Part shown: one piece after another, positions 62,460-64,000 of the stretch | How the letters are laid out: every line of letters starts with the position of its first letter | Position numbering within the stretch: the first letter of the stretch is position 1 | Source: Betaproteobacteria bacterium | GTDB taxonomy: Bacteria > Pseudomonadota > Gammaproteobacteria > Burkholderiales > Burkholderiaceae_C | Direction: 5' to 3' | DNA length: 64,000 nucleotides | NCBI GenBank assembly: GCA_016704535.1 | Contig: JADIZZ010000019.1 | Coordinates: forward strand, 239,901 to 303,900 | The notes under the pieces: model-generated | The model's database searches: none | What the model saw: the letters and a program-made list of their open reading frames with translations, nothing else | What the model was told of the DNA's origin: nothing | Position numbers and translations under genes: made by a program

Positions 62460-62585
62460 CCCCCTCGCTCAACCGACCCTCCACGGCATGCCAGCCAGGG
62501 TTGGCCGCGGCGGCACCCGGTGCATCATCGCAGTACGGCCCTGGCTGCCACGCCGCGGCGGTCCGGTTATCGGAAGAACTCCGTG
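62454..62585 (+). repeat. degenerate attC-like site 15
   Basis: The left half (GTTTAAC, CCCTCGCTCAACCGACC, then CCAGCCAGGGTTGGCC) fits an attC, and the core closes with GGCCCTGGCTG. The right end (CCGGTTATCGGAAGAAC) matches only partly, and no GTTRRRC box can be found. It is the last site of the array and lies 66 bp before a broken IS110-type element. Confidence 0.55.
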
Positions 62586-62650
62586 CGCAGACGAGACAGG
62601 TCCTGGGCCTGAAGCGAGCCGGTGCTTTGAGCGTGACGAAGATCAGGTGA

Positions 62651-63878
62651 TCAGGCGGTGGCTGGCGCAGCGATGAAGCCGTGCCGCAGCATCTTTCAGC
62701 CAGCGCGGGCGTTTCGGGCCACGCTCAGGGCTTCGTAGTCCACCGTCTTGTCCTGCAGTGACTCCCCGTGCTGAGCATCGCGTATATCGCAGCATCTTTG
62801 TGGCCCAGAGCCACGACGGACTTCTTGTGGCCCTTGCGGATGCACAGCGAGTCGAATCCCCGCCTCGAGCGCCATCGCGTTCGCGCTGCAGCCTGCGCCG
62901 AACTCGCACAACAGCCGGCGCACCCAGGCATTGCCGCGCCGGATGCGCCTGCTCTTGCGTTTGCCCACCCGCGCTTCTCGTTGTTGCCCGGGCAGATGCC
63001 CACCACGCAGGCCAGCCGCTCGGTGCTGCTGAAGATGGACATGTCCGCGCCGATCTCCACCAGCAGCATGGCTGCGCCCCGCATGACAGGGATGGTCTGC
63101 AGCAATCGCAGTTGTACTGTGGTTTTCTGTGCCCTGCAGCAGCCGCGCGTCCAGCCGTGTGCGATGCGCTGCTCGATCTGCCTGATGCCGCAGATCTCTT
63201 CGGCCACGAAAGGTGCACGTCGCTGAACTGCTCGGTGCTCAAGGCCCCCGGAACAACTCTTTTTCTCGACTGGCCCGCAGCCGGCTCCCAGCCCAGCACC
63301 TCGTGCCGGGCTTGTCCGCGATCAGCGCCTGACCATGGCCCGCGCGCTGGCGCCATGGGATGTCGGCTACCACCACGTTGATGCGTGATGCCCGCGTCCA
63401 CCAGCACCTTGAGCAGTCGGTTCTTTCGGCGCTGCATATGCCCACCAACTTCTTGGCGCTGGCGCGCCACCAGGCGAAGCTGGCGCATCGTAAAGCAGCG
63501 CGGATGAACGACGCGCGCAGCGGGTGTGCCCGGCCCTCGCCAGGTGGCCAGCCACCGGGCATCGGCCATGTCGGTCTTGCGCCCGGTACGGCCTTGACGT
63601 GCCGGGCGTTGACCACTCCACGCGGTGGATGCCACCGCCTCCAGTGCCGCAAACGGGCTCTTCCAGTACACGCCTGTGCTTTCCATCACCACCACCCGGC
63701 CTGATCTGCAAAAGCGCCCGCGACCGTGCCAGGGCGCGTCGGTCGCGCTTGAAGGCCCCGAAGTCTTGCTTATCACTTCCACCCGTCCGTCGTCGTGTTC
63801 GACGACGGAGCAGGCGGTGATCTTGGCCTTTTATACGTCCAGCGCAATGACGCGCTTGTGCAAAGGGGTCAAATCCAT
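62651..63878 (-). pseudogene. IS110-family transposase, heavily decayed
   Basis: Read from the ATG at 63878, the frame begins MDLTPLHKRVIALDV, then hits a TAA at 63833. Conserved pieces of an IS110-type DEDD transposase follow in several frames: VVVMESTGVYWKSPFAALEA, RKTDMADARWLAT, LRLVARQRQ, RKNRLLKVLVDAGI, AAMLLVEIGADMSIF, GICPGNN, GNAWVRRLLCEFGAG and VDYEALSVARNA. Frame changes occur at least eight times. The order is intact, so it is one gene wrecked by indels. The downstream 122 bp to the window end (63879-64000) hold nothing clear and may contain the element's end. Confidence 0.82.
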
Positions 63879-64000
63879 CTTCGGTCCTCCTGCAGCTTGA
63901 ACAATCACAAGCGTGGGGCCGCGAAAAAGCTGCCGACCAACGGCCTGCCGGGCATGCCCGGCGGCTCTTTACGGGCTGTCAGCCGCAACCCAGCGATGGG

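Larger units (their letters stand above)
50484..62585 (+). mobile_element. integron-type gene cassette array without integrase (CALIN)
   Basis: Thirteen recognisable attC sites and one degenerate site punctuate this region, always after a small ORF on the + strand. Each starts with a GCCTAAC-like box followed by TCGCTCAAGCGGA-like sequence and ends with CCGCTTAGCTCGAAC then GTTAGGC. The two ends are complementary, so each site can fold to a hairpin, the substrate of integron integrases. No integrase gene or attI is visible, and the side where they should be is guaA. Cassette genes are visibly less GC-rich than the core genes. The uniform attC family suggests origin from a sedentary chromosomal integron. 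Confidence 0.9.

Noticed and set aside
50484..64000. Search for an integron integrase on both strands
   Set aside because: No frame shows tyrosine-recombinase boxes (R...HxxR...Y) or the IntI-specific patch. All long frames here are cassette genes, IS genes or antisense shadows. It may lie outside the window.

Overview
The window is about 50 kb of tightly packed, high-GC chromosomal DNA followed by about 13.5 kb of accessory DNA. The gene content and order point to a betaproteobacterium of the order Burkholderiales, probably the Rubrivivax/Leptothrix/Methylibium side of it. The clues are two tripartite tricarboxylate transporter (TctCBA/Bug) loci, the order smpB-ratA-rnfH-DUF4124-guaB-guaA, ATGA/GTGA stop-start overlaps throughout, and recurring TAGAAT-like -10 boxes. 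The organism is inferred from family knowledge, not from a database search.

Region 1 (1-14.8 kb) holds the end of a tatD-like gene, a DNA-deoxyinosine glycosylase, a spermidine-synthase-like protein, an orphan GspE/PulE ATPase, a TctBA pair without its binding protein, an MFS exporter, a gamma-glutamyltransferase-like enzyme, a GNAT, an SDR, an EamA permease, a quinone oxidoreductase, a parvulin, BolA and MsrB. Region 2 (15-24.9 kb) is a branched-chain amino-acid type ABC transporter (livHMGF, no binding protein in view), a fadBA-type beta-oxidation pair, a Sel1-like protein and rlmB. Region 3 (24.9-38.1 kb) has a two-gene chromate transporter, a hydroxyacid dehydrogenase, MltD, GloB, a methyltransferase, RNase HI, an RND efflux adaptor/permease pair and a secreted PKD metalloprotease. 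Region 4 (38.1-50.5 kb) has a ketopantoate-reductase-like gene overlapping a second tctCBA operon, an acyl-CoA ligase, smpB-ratA-rnfH, and guaB-MFS-guaA.

Region 5 (50.5-62.6 kb) is the standout. It is a gene-cassette array of the integron type: thirteen recognisable attC recombination sites plus one degenerate one, nearly all about 129 bp and very alike. They begin with a GCCTAAC-type R'' box and end with a GTTAGGC-type R' box, and each follows a small ORF on the + strand. No integrase or attI is visible; the upstream side, where both should lie, is guaA itself. This is a CALIN (cluster of attC sites lacking an integrase). The first cassette is a doubly truncated relic of an aminoglycoside 6'-N-acetyltransferase closely resembling AAC(6')-Ib. 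Other cassettes encode a cupin, a tautomerase-like protein, a DUF4019 protein, GNATs, a chloramphenicol-phosphotransferase-like protein, DUF3303, an NTF2-like protein, DUF2277, a TPR protein, a membrane protein, a GFA-like enzyme, a VOC protein and a YciI-like protein.

The array is decaying. Two inverted, inactivated IS3-family copies interrupt it, several cassette genes carry frameshifts, two cassette ORFs are fused in frame through an attC, and a wrecked IS110-family element follows the last, half-lost attC. The core chromosome to its left shows no comparable frameshifts.
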